DNA from: Moorena sp. SIOASIH
Lineage (GTDB): Bacteria > Cyanobacteriota > Cyanobacteriia > Cyanobacteriales > Coleofasciculaceae
Reading direction: 5' to 3'
Assembly (NCBI RefSeq): GCF_010671925.1
Contig: NZ_JAAHIH010000004.1
Location: forward strand, 248,001-312,000
DNA length: 64,000 bases
Positions within the stretch are counted from its first letter, which is position 1. Each line of letters opens with the position of its first letter. Below, piece after piece: positions 51,176 through 60,646 of the stretch. The position numbers and the translations under genes were made by a program. Under the pieces are notes generated by a model. That model had not been told where the DNA came from. It did not search any database and saw only the letters and a list, made by a program, of their open reading frames with translations.

Positions 51176-52867
51176 ATGACAGTTGAAGCTTGGACCAGTG
51201 TATTGGTCATTATTTCCTTTATTCTCTACCTTTACATTGGTTGGCGCTCTCGGGTGCGCGATAGTAAAGGCTTTTTTGTAGCAGATCAGGGTGTTCCCGC
51301 TGTTGCTAATGGTGCTGCTACAGCGGCGGATTGGATGTCTGCTGCTTCCTTTATTTCTATGGCAGGGCTAATCTCTTTCTTAGGATATGATGGCTCAATT
51401 TACCTGATGGGCTGGACAGGAGGATATGTCCTACTAGCGCTATTGTTAGCCCCTTACCTGCGGAAGTTTGGAAAATACACAGTACCGGACTTTGTAGGAG
51501 ACCGCTATTACTCCAATGTTGCTCGGTTGGTAGCAGTAATTGCTGCGATTTTTGTATCCTTAACCTATGTCGCAGGACAGATGCGAGGGGTAGGTATTGT
51601 ATTTAGCCGCTTTCTGCAAGTGGATATCGGTCAGGGTGTAGTGATTGGCATGGTAATTGTGGCATTTTTTGCCGTGCTGGGGGGGATGAAAGGAATTACC
51701 TGGACTCAAGTGGCCCAGTATGGCGTGTTGATTGTGGCTTACCTGATTCCAGCGATTGCGATCGCAACTCTCCTGACCGACAACCCGATTCCCCAGCTAG
51801 GATTCACCTTCAGTGACATTATCCCGAAACTCAATCAAATTCAGGTAGATCTAGGTTTCCAGGAATACACTCAACCCTTTGCCAACAAGTCCATGCTGGA
51901 TGTCTTATTTATCACCATCGCCTTGATGGTTGGTACTGCTGGACTTCCCCATGTGATTGTACGCTTTTACACCGTACGCAATGCTAGAGCTGCTCGTTAT
52001 TCCGCTGGCTGGGCGCTATTATTCATTGCCATACTCTACACCACAGCTCCCGCCGTTGCTGCCTTTGCCCGCTATAACCTGATTGATAGCCTCCATAACC
52101 ATACCATTGAGGAAGTGCGTCAGCTCGACTGGGCAACCAAATGGGAAAATACTGGTTTATTGGCGTTTGACGATAAAAACGGCAATGGCAAGATTGAGCT
52201 GAAACCGGACAAAGATACCAATGAAATTAAGATTGACCGAGATATCATTGTACTCTCCACACCAGAGGTAGCCAAACTTGCTCCTTGGGTGATTGCCCTA
52301 GTAGCAGCAGGAGGACTAGCCGCAGCTCTATCCACTGCATCAGGATTACTGCTAGTGATTTCTAGCTCAATTGCCCACGATGTCTACTACCGCATCGTTA
52401 ATCCTAGGGCGTCAGAGTCCCAACGATTGATGGTAGGTCGAATTATGGTAATTGCTGCCATTGCCATTGCCGGTTACTTTGGTATCAATCCCCCTGGATT
52501 TGTAGCCCAAGTAGTAGCCTTTGCCTTTGGTTTAGCCGCTGCCAGCTTTTTCCCAGTGATTCTGTTAGGGGTATTTGATAAGCGAACCAACCGAGAAGGG
52601 GCAATTGCTGGCATGGTGGTAGGGTTAATTTTTACCACCGTTTACATCATTGGGGTGAAGTTCTATAGTATGACACCCTGGTTTTTCGGTATTTCCCCTG
52701 AGGGGATTGGTACCGTAGGGATGATGCTTAATTTCATCGTGACTGTAGTGGTTTCTCGCCTGACACCCCCACCTCCAGCAGAAATTCAGGAGATGGTGGA
52801 AATGTTGCGAACACCCGGTGATGCTCCTCCAGCCCTTCATGATGTGGGAGAAGAGGAGTTAGATTGA
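51176..52867 (+). CDS. Sodium:solute symporter (SSS), acetate/monocarboxylate-like
   Basis: A 563-residue carrier with about 13 membrane helices, driven by Na+ or H+. The SSS blocks are present: VANGAATAADWMSAASFISM and AGLISFLGYDGSIYLMGWTG, YTVPDFVGDRYYSNVARLVA and MVGTAGLPHVIVRFYTVRNA. An extra acidic loop, AFDDKNGNGKIELKPDKDTN (about 328-347), resembles an EF-hand-like calcium loop. With the DUF4212 protein before it this is the two-gene symporter of the VC_2705/ActP-like subgroup; acetate or a similar organic acid is likely, not proven. 295 bases with repeats separate the two genes, more than usual. Confidence 0.92.
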   Translation: MTVEAWTSVLVIISFILYLYIGWRSRVRDSKGFFVADQGVPAVANGAATAADWMSAASFISMAGLISFLGYDGSIYLMGWTGGYVLLALLLAPYLRKFGKYTVPDFVGDRYYSNVARLVAVIAAIFVSLTYVAGQMRGVGIVFSRFLQVDIGQGVVIGMVIVAFFAVLGGMKGITWTQVAQYGVLIVAYLIPAIAIATLLTDNPIPQLGFTFSDIIPKLNQIQVDLGFQEYTQPFANKSMLDVLFITIALMVGTAGLPHVIVRFYTVRNARAARYSAGWALLFIAILYTTAPAVAAFARYNLIDSLHNHTIEEVRQLDWATKWENTGLLAFDDKNGNGKIELKPDKDTNEIKIDRDIIVLSTPEVAKLAPWVIALVAAGGLAAALSTASGLLLVISSSIAHDVYYRIVNPRASESQRLMVGRIMVIAAIAIAGYFGINPPGFVAQVVAFAFGLAAASFFPVILLGVFDKRTNREGAIAGMVVGLIFTTVYIIGVKFYSMTPWFFGISPEGIGTVGMMLNFIVTVVVSRLTPPPPAEIQEMVEMLRTPGDAPPALHDVGEEELD

Positions 52868-52872
52868 TAATC

Positions 52873-53599
52873 GTTGTTCGCGTAGCGTGGCCATTCGCGT
52901 AGCGTGGCCCAAAGGCCAAGGCCAAGGTTGTTCGCCCTTAGGCTTCGGTGTAGGATAGGGTGTCTGTCAGAATGCAGAATTAAGAATGCAGAATGTAGAA
53001 TTGGCAATTCTACATTCTGCATTCTACATTCTTAATTCAAAAGGGTAGGTTGAAGACCGTACCTCCAAGCTTCAACTAATTCAGCTCTTTTCTCTGTAGA
53101 CTATTTGCAGGCAGTGACATAATCCCGACACTGACCTAACGGTAAAGTGCGGGCTTATTGCCAACACCACCCAACGGTGCCAACACCACCCAACGGTTCG
53201 GTTACTCGGCAAGCTTTACTAATGACGGGATGCCCCACCGCCAAATGCCAGATGTTTCTGGCCGCACTTTTCTACTTATTACAAGAATATCATACGTCTA
53301 GTCACTTGAGCAGTCAGAATGAAAAACAAAAAACTAACAATTAGGATTCCAGATTTTGAGAAAATGCAATTATAACAAGAGGCCTCACGACGGGGGATGA
53401 CCCAATCTGAACTACAAAGGAAGTTTGATAGCTCGTTTCCCTGATCCGGTAGACTTTGATTGACAATTCCGCTTAGCTCCAATGCCCAAGCTATCCTTCC
53501 CAGAGACGCGCGCCTAATAATAGGGTAACTTCAAGACGCTCACCTTTCAGGTAGAGCGCGGGGCTGCCCCCATCAAGCTCAACATGCAAATGGAAGTCT
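52873..53599. other. Gene-free region with palindromes and possible structured RNA
   Basis: 52873-52930: TTCGCGTAGCGTGGCC palindromes. 52970-53036: inverted GAATGTAGAAT / ATTCTACATTC heptamers. 53090-53275: AAAGTGCGG (about 53145) and CCGCACTTT (about 53262) enclose a direct duplicate of GCCAACACCACCCAACGGT. 53346-53599 is unassigned, with GAGCGCGGGGCTGCCCC near the end. No protein gene is convincing. Confidence 0.5.
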
Positions 53600-54706
53600 A
53601 TGCTACGCCTTAAAATCTCCTTAGCTAATTTACTGCTGATTGTTGCTACTGGCTTGACAATCGTCCTGCTGTGGCAACTGAGAGCTTTGCTAGTAGTACT
53701 GATGATTGCAGTAGTGCTCGCATCTACTCTAGCACCAATTATTGATAGTGCTGAAAAGTTAAGGATTCCCCGCTGGCTAGCGGTTATTCTGGTTTATTTA
53801 GGCTTAATCGCTGGTTTGACAGGGATCGGCTTAGTGATTGGACCAACAGTAGCTCAGCAAATTCAGCGTTTATTTCGAAAACTGCCAGCGTATTTGGAGG
53901 TTTTAACCTCTTTGTTAGATGCTTTAGCGATTCGCCTAGGGATGACTGAACTGGCTCTGAGTAAAATGTTTGATGCTGGGACGGTTACATCTTGGGTGAT
54001 TAGTTCCTCTCAGAAGTTGCTAGTGCAGTCCTATGGATTGACAAGGAGTCTTTTTGGTGGAGTATTTACCGTAATTCTGGCAACACTGCTGTCTGGTTAT
54101 ATGTTAGCTGGCTCTGAACAATTAATTAAAGGGGGGGTAAGTTTGTTTCCCAAACCCTGGGATGAAAAATTGGCAGCCCAGGTCAAGCCAGTCAGCCAAC
54201 GGATGGGGGGTTACATCCAGGGGCGAGTGGTGGTTTCAGGAATTTTAGGCATGGCGATTACTGTTGGTTTAAAATTTTTGGGACTGTCAGAGTTTGCCTT
54301 GGGTTTGGGTGTGATTGCTGGGGTCACCAATTTGATTCCCTTTTTTGGTCCGGTTTTAGGAGCAATTCCAGCATTGATTGTGGCAATTGCTCAAGGGGGA
54401 TGGACTTTCTCCTGGGTATTGCTACTATTTGTGATTATTCAGAATCTGGAAACCTATATTCTTGACCCCCTACTGGTGGGGTCTTCTGTGAGAGTTCACC
54501 CCTTATATCAGTTGTTGGCAGTGCTAGGTGGTGCAAAGGTTTTGGGGATTCTTGGTGCTTTGATTGTTCCGCCTTGGGTAGCTGGTGCAGCTCTGGTACT
54601 AGAAAATTTGTACTTGAAGCCGAAACTGGAGGCGGAACAAAATGCTGCTACTATCTCGGCAGCTTCTGAGTCAGATGCCTCAAATGCTCTTTCTTTCAAC
54701 GGATAG
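53600..54706 (+). CDS. AI-2E-family (PerM-like) transporter
   Basis: A 368-residue membrane protein with eight predicted helices: N-terminal ISLANLLLIVATGLTIVLLW and LLVVLMIAVVLASTLAPIID, an amphipathic middle, and the C-terminal block VIAGVTNLIPFFGPVLGAIP and VIIQNLETYILDPLLVGSSV, which is the AI-2E/UPF0118 signature (P-x-x-G..IP and the ILDPxLVG loop). Family members are called autoinducer-2 exporters or Na+/H+ antiporters; the substrate here is not known. A long structured gene-free region lies upstream. ATG 53600. Confidence 0.9.
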   Translation: MLRLKISLANLLLIVATGLTIVLLWQLRALLVVLMIAVVLASTLAPIIDSAEKLRIPRWLAVILVYLGLIAGLTGIGLVIGPTVAQQIQRLFRKLPAYLEVLTSLLDALAIRLGMTELALSKMFDAGTVTSWVISSSQKLLVQSYGLTRSLFGGVFTVILATLLSGYMLAGSEQLIKGGVSLFPKPWDEKLAAQVKPVSQRMGGYIQGRVVVSGILGMAITVGLKFLGLSEFALGLGVIAGVTNLIPFFGPVLGAIPALIVAIAQGGWTFSWVLLLFVIIQNLETYILDPLLVGSSVRVHPLYQLLAVLGGAKVLGILGALIVPPWVAGAALVLENLYLKPKLEAEQNAATISAASESDASNALSFNG

Positions 54707-54723
54707 TATGGTCACTATACATT

Positions 54724-54900
54724 GAGAGATCAGCTTTCAGCAATCAGCTTTCAGCAATCAGCTTTCAGCTATCAGCTTTCAGCTATCAGCTTTCAGCTAT
54801 CAGCTTTCAGCCATTGGCCTATGGCCACGCTACTTGAGGTGCTTTTGAATAAAATAAGCTGACGGCTGACGGCTGACGGCTGACGGCTGACGGCTGAATG
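54724..54900. repeat. CAGCTTTCAGCAAT array, palindrome and (GCTGACG)n
   Basis: 14-base units (two related heptamers) at 54730-54810, one TTGGCCTATGGCCACGCTAC palindrome, then about five GCTGACG heptamers at 54858-54895. Confidence 0.9.
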
Positions 54901-55080
54901 CTTAAGAAAATAGTCAACCAATTACTAATTACCAATTACCAATTAACTGTCTTAAGTAATGTTACAGAGGCTAGAAAGTTAACACTAAAGTACAGTTAAC
55001 ACTAGGCTCCCCTTTCTTTGGCTTCAAATTAGACGGGGCTAAAGCCTCCTGGCTCTCAACTGCAATATTTTTGGTAGCTG

Positions 55081-56814
55081 ATGAATTCCTTCTTTCGCTG
55101 CCGATATTGGCTGACGCAAGTGATCTTGGTAGTAATTGGAGCGATCGCGATCGCTTGCCTGATTGCAGCTGCGCCAATTGTGGCTCAGGACAATCTGAAT
55201 CGGGTAACTATTTTCTTCGATGGGCGTCCCCTGTTTGAGGTAGCACCGGCTGGGTCATTAACTGGTCAACAACGGGCTGATTACGTCAGTGATACCCTTA
55301 AGTATATCATCAAGACAGCACAACCGACCGTAAACGTAGAAATTGCTGGGACTGAAAAGTTACCAGTGATTAAGGTCAATGGTAGCCACTTGCTATCGGT
55401 AACCTCCAATGATACTCTAAACGGAAGAAGTCCCAAGGAACAAGCCCGATTGTGGCAAAGACTGCTACAGAATGCCATCAAACGGGCGTTTATCGAACGT
55501 ACCCAGGAATATCTCGTACAAGCGGTATTCCTATCCGTTGGATGTGGGTTATGGGCACTCATCTCTAGTTGGGGAGTAGGCTGGCTGTGGCATCACCGGA
55601 TTAAATGGCTGTTTCACAAAAAGGTAACTAAGTCAACCCATCGACACCGTCACCAACCCGCCTTAAGTGCTGAAATTGCAGGCGGGACTCTCATACTCCT
55701 GTTCCGGATCACTATCCTAGTATTTACCCTGATTTATACTAGTAAGCTATTTCCCCAAACTCGGCAGTTAAGCCGCCAAGTTAACGACACATTTGTTCAA
55801 AGCTTGACTTGGGAAATCATTTGGGTGGGAGATAAACCCTATTCTGTCTTAGGGTTATTAACATTGATTGGGTTATTTGCGGCTCTGATACTCCTAGCCA
55901 AGGTAGTAAAAAAAGTGTTGCGATCGCGGATTCTTCGCCTCACCAATCTCAGCCGCCCTGCCCAGGAGACTATTGCCCTGATCGCCCATTATGCCATACT
56001 CTTGATCGGTTCTATTGTGCTGTTGCAGTTGTGGGGACTCGACATTAGTTCTCTAGCTGTATTTGCTGGAGTCTTGGGTGTGGGGATTGGCTTGGGAATC
56101 CAGGGAATTGCTAAGGAATGTGTCAGCGGTTTGGTACTCATTTTTGAGCGTCCGATTCAAGTCGGGGACTTTGTAAATGTTGGGGAACTGATGGGAACAG
56201 TAGAAAATATCGGTATTCGGAGTACAGAAATCCTGACTTTGGATCAAGTCTCAATCATTATCCCCAATTCTCGCTTTCTGGAAGCTGAAGTGGTCAACTG
56301 GACTCACAATAATCCAGTATCCCGATTAAAATTACCGGTAGGGGTCGCCTATGGCTCAGATCCAATTAAAGTTCGTAGTGCTCTGATTGAGGCAGCAAAG
56401 GGACATCCAGAAATCTTAGATCAACCTGCCCCTAATGTATTTTTTACTGGATTTGGGGAAAATGCCCTCAAGTTTGAGTTGTTGGTTTGGATTGAAGACC
56501 CTCCCAAGCAGTTCCAAATCAAGAGTGAGCTTTACTTTCTGATTGAAGAAATACTGCGTCATTACCATGTTGATATTCCCTTTCCTAAGCTAGATTTGCA
56601 CGTCCGTTCTGGTAATTTTCCTGTAGACGTTTCACACCAGTTAATTGAGTCCCTAACTCAGCTATCTCAGGAATTGACTCAGTGGATGGCCAGACAATCC
56701 TATGGTAGTAGTCACAATGGTACTAGTCACAATGGTACTAGTCACAATGGTACTAGTCACAATGGTACTAGTCACAGGAATGTTCAAATAAACAATACTT
56801 CAGATAATAATTGA
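55081..56814 (+). CDS. MscS-family mechanosensitive channel
   Basis: A 577-residue membrane protein. An N-terminal signal/TM segment (VILVVIGAIAIACLIAAAPI) is followed by a periplasmic domain (about 37-145), then several helices. The pore helix and beta domain are the MscS pattern: AVFAGVLGVGIGLGIQGIAK, ECVSGLVLIFERPIQVGDFV, GTVENIGIRSTEILTLDQ and IIPNSRFLEAEVVNWTHNNP. The C-terminus ends in five to six repeats of SHNGT, from a 15-base tandem repeat (GGTACTAGTCACAAT). Expected role is release of solutes on osmotic down-shock; the large periplasmic domain may sense other cues. ATG 55081. Confidence 0.93.
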   Translation: MNSFFRCRYWLTQVILVVIGAIAIACLIAAAPIVAQDNLNRVTIFFDGRPLFEVAPAGSLTGQQRADYVSDTLKYIIKTAQPTVNVEIAGTEKLPVIKVNGSHLLSVTSNDTLNGRSPKEQARLWQRLLQNAIKRAFIERTQEYLVQAVFLSVGCGLWALISSWGVGWLWHHRIKWLFHKKVTKSTHRHRHQPALSAEIAGGTLILLFRITILVFTLIYTSKLFPQTRQLSRQVNDTFVQSLTWEIIWVGDKPYSVLGLLTLIGLFAALILLAKVVKKVLRSRILRLTNLSRPAQETIALIAHYAILLIGSIVLLQLWGLDISSLAVFAGVLGVGIGLGIQGIAKECVSGLVLIFERPIQVGDFVNVGELMGTVENIGIRSTEILTLDQVSIIIPNSRFLEAEVVNWTHNNPVSRLKLPVGVAYGSDPIKVRSALIEAAKGHPEILDQPAPNVFFTGFGENALKFELLVWIEDPPKQFQIKSELYFLIEEILRHYHVDIPFPKLDLHVRSGNFPVDVSHQLIESLTQLSQELTQWMARQSYGSSHNGTSHNGTSHNGTSHNGTSHRNVQINNTSDNN

Positions 56815-57019
56815 TACTTAAGGGAATAGGAAACTTGATATCAGGCAAATGACTAATATTTACAAACAACTTATCGGGTGATTTTCAAGTTCATAACTGA
56901 TACCAAATCCGGTTTATAAAAGCTTATAAAAGTTAGTCATAAGTTAACCAATGATAATTAGTTAAATTTTTAATCTCTGAGGTCATGGTTTGTTCGCGGA
57001 GCGTCTCCGTAGGAGAAGG

Positions 57020-57315
57020 AGCTGACAACGAGTTACTAAACGTTCTTCAATTTCATCTATAGTTTTAAAAGATTCATTTTTTTTCTTAAAAATTTGGACT
57101 GCTTATTCTCCCAATTCATTATATTTTTTAATAATTTTAAAAGCATACTGATAGTTAATAACTACAGGGACTGCTGCATTTTTTATTGTCCACCCTAGAG
57201 AAATTTTCCATAATAAATGCCATCTTCTTGCTTCTACAGGGTCAAGACTTGCTCTGTATCTTTTTTTCAGTTCACCATTACTCAGATGGTCAGCTAAATA
57301 AGCTTTTTTGGGCAT
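57020..57315 (-). pseudogene. IS630-type transposase fragment with internal deletion
   Basis: The first 70 codons, from ATG 57315 (MPKKAYLADHLSNGELKKRY, then PVEARRWHLLWKISLGWTIK), are the helix-turn-helix N-terminus of an IS630/Tc1-like transposase. Right after the stop, the DNA still encodes KNESFKTIDEIEERLVTRCQ, like the very end of such transposases. So the DDE catalytic core is deleted and N- and C-terminal parts are joined. Inactive. TGGTATTAATC and GATACCAAAT on the flanks could be remnants of element ends. Confidence 0.75.
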
Positions 57316-57446
57316 TTGACATTCTGATTTTGTATTGAGTATATTATCCAGATTTGGTATTAATCAGGGTTTAAAGGATTCTTACAGCAGCTCAAGTGGT
57401 CTTACCGTACGTTTTCGTACCGAAACTACCGATCGCCCATTACTTA

Positions 57447-59102
57447 TTACTTGATTAATAATCCTCCCCAAGCAAGTAATAGAGAAAAAAATATCGCAGC
57501 GATCGCCTGTCTACTTAACAGCAATAAGGCAAATCGAAGAGACTGTTCTCGCGTAATAGTTAACAGAGTAACTAAACAAGGTAGCAATACTCCTGCTAGA
57601 TACACCCCAGTCAAAACCTGCAATGGAGTTAACATAGCCAAGGTTTCTGGTTCAGCAAATAATAGCAGTCCATCTTTGCGAATAGAAGCTAAAACAATAG
57701 GCAATGAGGCTTCAGTGGGTAAATTAAACAATCCCATCAAAGGGTTAATAATATTGGCTAAAGCTGCGATTGTTCCTAACCAATTCAACACAGAAGCAAT
57801 AACGGTAATAACTAAAAATATGGGAATTGCATTGAACAAAAATTGATTAATAGTTGACTTAGCTTCGCGCCAAATTACTGACGAATGAGGAAATTCTAAA
57901 AATGCTCTTCCTTCGATTACTAGGGGATTCTGATTCGATTTAGCTGTAGGGGAAGAAATGATGTAGGTATATATCAAGGTGGTTGCGGTTAGATACAGCA
58001 GGTAAGGAATTATCAAGTAAGGTAACTTAGCAGCACTAAACACCCCTAAAGTTGCGCCCAACTGATAAGAACAAGCGGAACCAAAAGCGATCGCCGAAAT
58101 ACAAGTTCCTCTAGAACAACTAGAACAGGCACGGGTGCTAATCACCGCAGGAACATTACACCCCATACCCATAATTACTCGCACTAAATCCCGTCCCGAT
58201 AACCCAAACGGACGGAGTAAAGGATCGAGAGCAATGGTAATTCGTTCTATTAACCCACTAGCTTTATATGCGCCCAAGAATAGGGCATAGAGAATTACTG
58301 TGGGCATCGCCCAAATAAACAGCAACGGACTCATAGTTATCAGTCCATACTGACCTATCAGTATTTCTCTTAACCAGATTGGGAGTTGGGATAAAGGTTT
58401 AATAACAGGAGCGATCGCACTTTGGACTATAGGATCTGCTAAAGTCGCAAAGGAGTTAGCACCCCAGACAGCAATAATGGCAGGAATAAGTAATAAAGCG
58501 ATCGCCAATAAACTGCCCAGTCGAGGATGTTCTAACAGTGTTGGGTGGGGTTCTATATACCAGCCAGCCCTTGTAGGAATCCATTGGGCGGGAAAAGGAT
58601 GAGGTTCTTGCAGAGAAGCCAAAATATGGTCTTTTTGTTCTGTAGTAATGTGGCGGGCATCTACAGTGAAAATGCTCAGGTTAGAAGTTTCCGTCCATTC
58701 CCTAATCACTTGTTGAGTATGAACCGTCGAGAATACCTTATCCCAGAAAGTAATCACCACAATGCCCCTTTTATCTGCTACTAAAGGTAGTAGATCTGCT
58801 AAATCTCGATCTACGTCGGTTGCCTTGACTACCAATAGCACGGTGTCATTTTCTTGTAGCTGTCTTAAAGCTTTCTTAGTAGTTACACTATCGGAACGAT
58901 AGAGAATTCCAGGGGTATCGATAAAGGTATAGGCTTCAGATTGATAAGTGTCACAAGTCACTGTAGAACCGCGAAAATTGGCACTATAGGGAGTCTGTCC
59001 TGTAAGAGCCGCAATTAGTTGGGACTTGCCCGTACTCTCTTTACCAATAACCACCGCTGACTTTTTAACAAACACAATCGTTATTACAGCAAGAAAGGTC
59101 AT
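57447..59102 (-). CDS. FeoB-like GTPase/permease (possible ferrous iron transporter)
   Basis: A 551-residue (or 542 if GTG 59075 is the start) membrane protein. N-terminal small G domain: AVVIGKESTGKSQLIAALTG (P-loop GKESTGKS), FRGSTVTCDTYQS, FIDTPG (G3). From about 200 on two Gate/nucleoside-recognition blocks: MGMGCNVPAVISTRACSSCS with several Cys, and LPTEASLPIVLASIRKDGLL, both FeoB-like. It is shorter than standard FeoB and its G4 motif is not the usual NxxD (TFWDK instead), so nucleotide preference may differ. No feoA is present. It overlaps the FAD oxidoreductase upstream (stop 59065), so the two are probably one operon and translationally coupled. Confidence 0.85.
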   Translation of the reverse strand: MTFLAVITIVFVKKSAVVIGKESTGKSQLIAALTGQTPYSANFRGSTVTCDTYQSEAYTFIDTPGILYRSDSVTTKKALRQLQENDTVLLVVKATDVDRDLADLLPLVADKRGIVVITFWDKVFSTVHTQQVIREWTETSNLSIFTVDARHITTEQKDHILASLQEPHPFPAQWIPTRAGWYIEPHPTLLEHPRLGSLLAIALLLIPAIIAVWGANSFATLADPIVQSAIAPVIKPLSQLPIWLREILIGQYGLITMSPLLFIWAMPTVILYALFLGAYKASGLIERITIALDPLLRPFGLSGRDLVRVIMGMGCNVPAVISTRACSSCSRGTCISAIAFGSACSYQLGATLGVFSAAKLPYLIIPYLLYLTATTLIYTYIISSPTAKSNQNPLVIEGRAFLEFPHSSVIWREAKSTINQFLFNAIPIFLVITVIASVLNWLGTIAALANIINPLMGLFNLPTEASLPIVLASIRKDGLLLFAEPETLAMLTPLQVLTGVYLAGVLLPCLVTLLTITREQSLRFALLLLSRQAIAAIFFSLLLAWGGLLIK

Positions 59103-60213
59103 CTAAGAACAAACCTTCTCGGCGATAGGCTTCCAAGGTCGTTGGATCGATTCCCAGACGTTGAGCGATCGCATTACCGACTACAGCAAATCGCTGCCGA
59201 AATTTATAAATGAAACAAAAAATTAGATTGCCGTGACGCACCGAAGGACCGACGACAAATAATCCTGGAGTTAGGGTAGACTCATCTTCTTGAGTCAGGG
59301 CTGCATAGCCATTTGACCAGTCAAATAGAGGTGCGATTTGTTTTAAACTGCTGTTAAATCCCGTACAGAGAATTGGCGGTGTGGAACTAAACCACTGTTC
59401 GTACTCGCTCTCCACCACATATCCTTTTTTTACTGCTTTGACTGCTTCAATGTGCTGTTCTCCAATTAGTTCGACCCGACCCATAGAATAAGCTCTTTCT
59501 AAACGTTTTAGACTATAAGGAGACAGAGAAACACTAGGATCTGAGTCTAAGTTTGACCAGCTACTCTGGCGATCGATTAACTTTACTTTTTTCCCTAATG
59601 CTGCCAAATTTGACGCTGCATCTACACCGCTTTCATAGCCTCCCACAACTACAAATTCTTTCCCCTTAAGCTCTGTCCAAGAACGTATTTTGGAATTATG
59701 AATGCACAATTCTGCTCCTGGAAACGGATTAAGATTGGGATATTGAAACTCTCCTGCTGCCCAAATCACAAACTGCGATCTCAGCGAAGCTGAGGCACTG
59801 CGTGAACGCAACTTGCCTTTAGAAGTTTCCAAGACAAAGCCTTTGCCTTGAGGTAAAGCTGCAATAGTTTTCACATTTGTCTCGGTTTTTATAGGTAGTT
59901 TAAAATGCTCTGCTACAGTCTCCAAATATAGGGCATATTCTTTCCCCGAAAGATGTTCCTTTCTGAAACTGAGGGCAGGAGAAGTATTTAAAACTACTGC
60001 GTTGAGATCCAGCAATCCAAAACCATGACTGGGAAACGACGGCGTAATGAATCGCATTTCTTCAGGCCAACGCCTAAAAGAAGCCCCTACTTGATGTCGT
60101 TCTACAATGACAAAGTTTTCAATTCCTAAATCTTTTAAGACTACTCCACAGCCAATTCCAGCAGCCCCAGCCCCCACAATTACAACTTCAAAACGAGCGT
60201 TAGTTTTGTTCAC
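59065..60213 (-). CDS. FAD/NAD(P)-dependent oxidoreductase, flavin monooxygenase-like
   Basis: A 382-residue enzyme with two dinucleotide motifs: VVIVGAGAAGIGCGVVLKDL (FAD, about 9-28) and FVVVGGYESGVDAASNLAAL (NAD(P), about 185-205), with the W-P-E-x-M-R-F type segment early (RRWPEEMRFITPSFPSHGFG) and ATG-like VGPSVRHGNLIFCFIYKFRQ near the end. The C-terminus carries three Cys (LSCCNNDCVC), unusual and possibly metal or thiol reactive. Residues about 130-141 (RSRSASASLRS) come from an in-frame palindrome inserted at a HIP1 site. Start GTG 60213. Coupled to the FeoB-like gene, which suggests a role in iron reduction or uptake; inference. Confidence 0.85.
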   Translation of the reverse strand: MNKTNARFEVVIVGAGAAGIGCGVVLKDLGIENFVIVERHQVGASFRRWPEEMRFITPSFPSHGFGLLDLNAVVLNTSPALSFRKEHLSGKEYALYLETVAEHFKLPIKTETNVKTIAALPQGKGFVLETSKGKLRSRSASASLRSQFVIWAAGEFQYPNLNPFPGAELCIHNSKIRSWTELKGKEFVVVGGYESGVDAASNLAALGKKVKLIDRQSSWSNLDSDPSVSLSPYSLKRLERAYSMGRVELIGEQHIEAVKAVKKGYVVESEYEQWFSSTPPILCTGFNSSLKQIAPLFDWSNGYAALTQEDESTLTPGLFVVGPSVRHGNLIFCFIYKFRQRFAVVGNAIAQRLGIDPTTLEAYRREGLFLDDLSCCNNDCVC

Positions 60214-60646
60214 CAGCAGACAATCTCGAATAGATACTTGATGACAATTATAATCATTCTATAAAAAAAAAGCTAGCTTTCTAACAAACAATATTAGTGA
60301 GGCAGTGGTAAACCATGATTGACATCCTCCCACCGCTAAACTCCTTACGTTGCTATAGGGCGTTGCGAGAGCAAATGGACAAAAAACAACGCTGGACGTA
60401 TAATTATAATAATTAAACTAAATACTCCAGAACTGAACTAAGCGTATAAGTGGACTTATATCAAATCCGTTTGTCAAAACCCTTTTATAAAAATCGACCA
60501 AATCTTTGTATGCCACGAATCTATGGCTATGCAGATAAGGGGGGTTTGGGAACAGGATTTGGTATGAGACGGCAATTGCTATATGCGTTCGCGTAGCGGC
60601 TCGTACCGAGCATCGCGTTTTCTATTCTGCTGCCAGCCCCATCGCT
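60214..60646. other. Gene-free region with an IS200/IS605-like end
   Basis: TTGACATCCTCCCACCGCTAAA at about 60319-60340 resembles another IS200/IS605-type end. ATATCAAATCCG/GGATTTGGTAT arms at about 60458 and 60551 make an inverted repeat of about 100 bases. 60587-60615 is a TTCGCGTAGCG palindrome. No gene. Confidence 0.55.
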
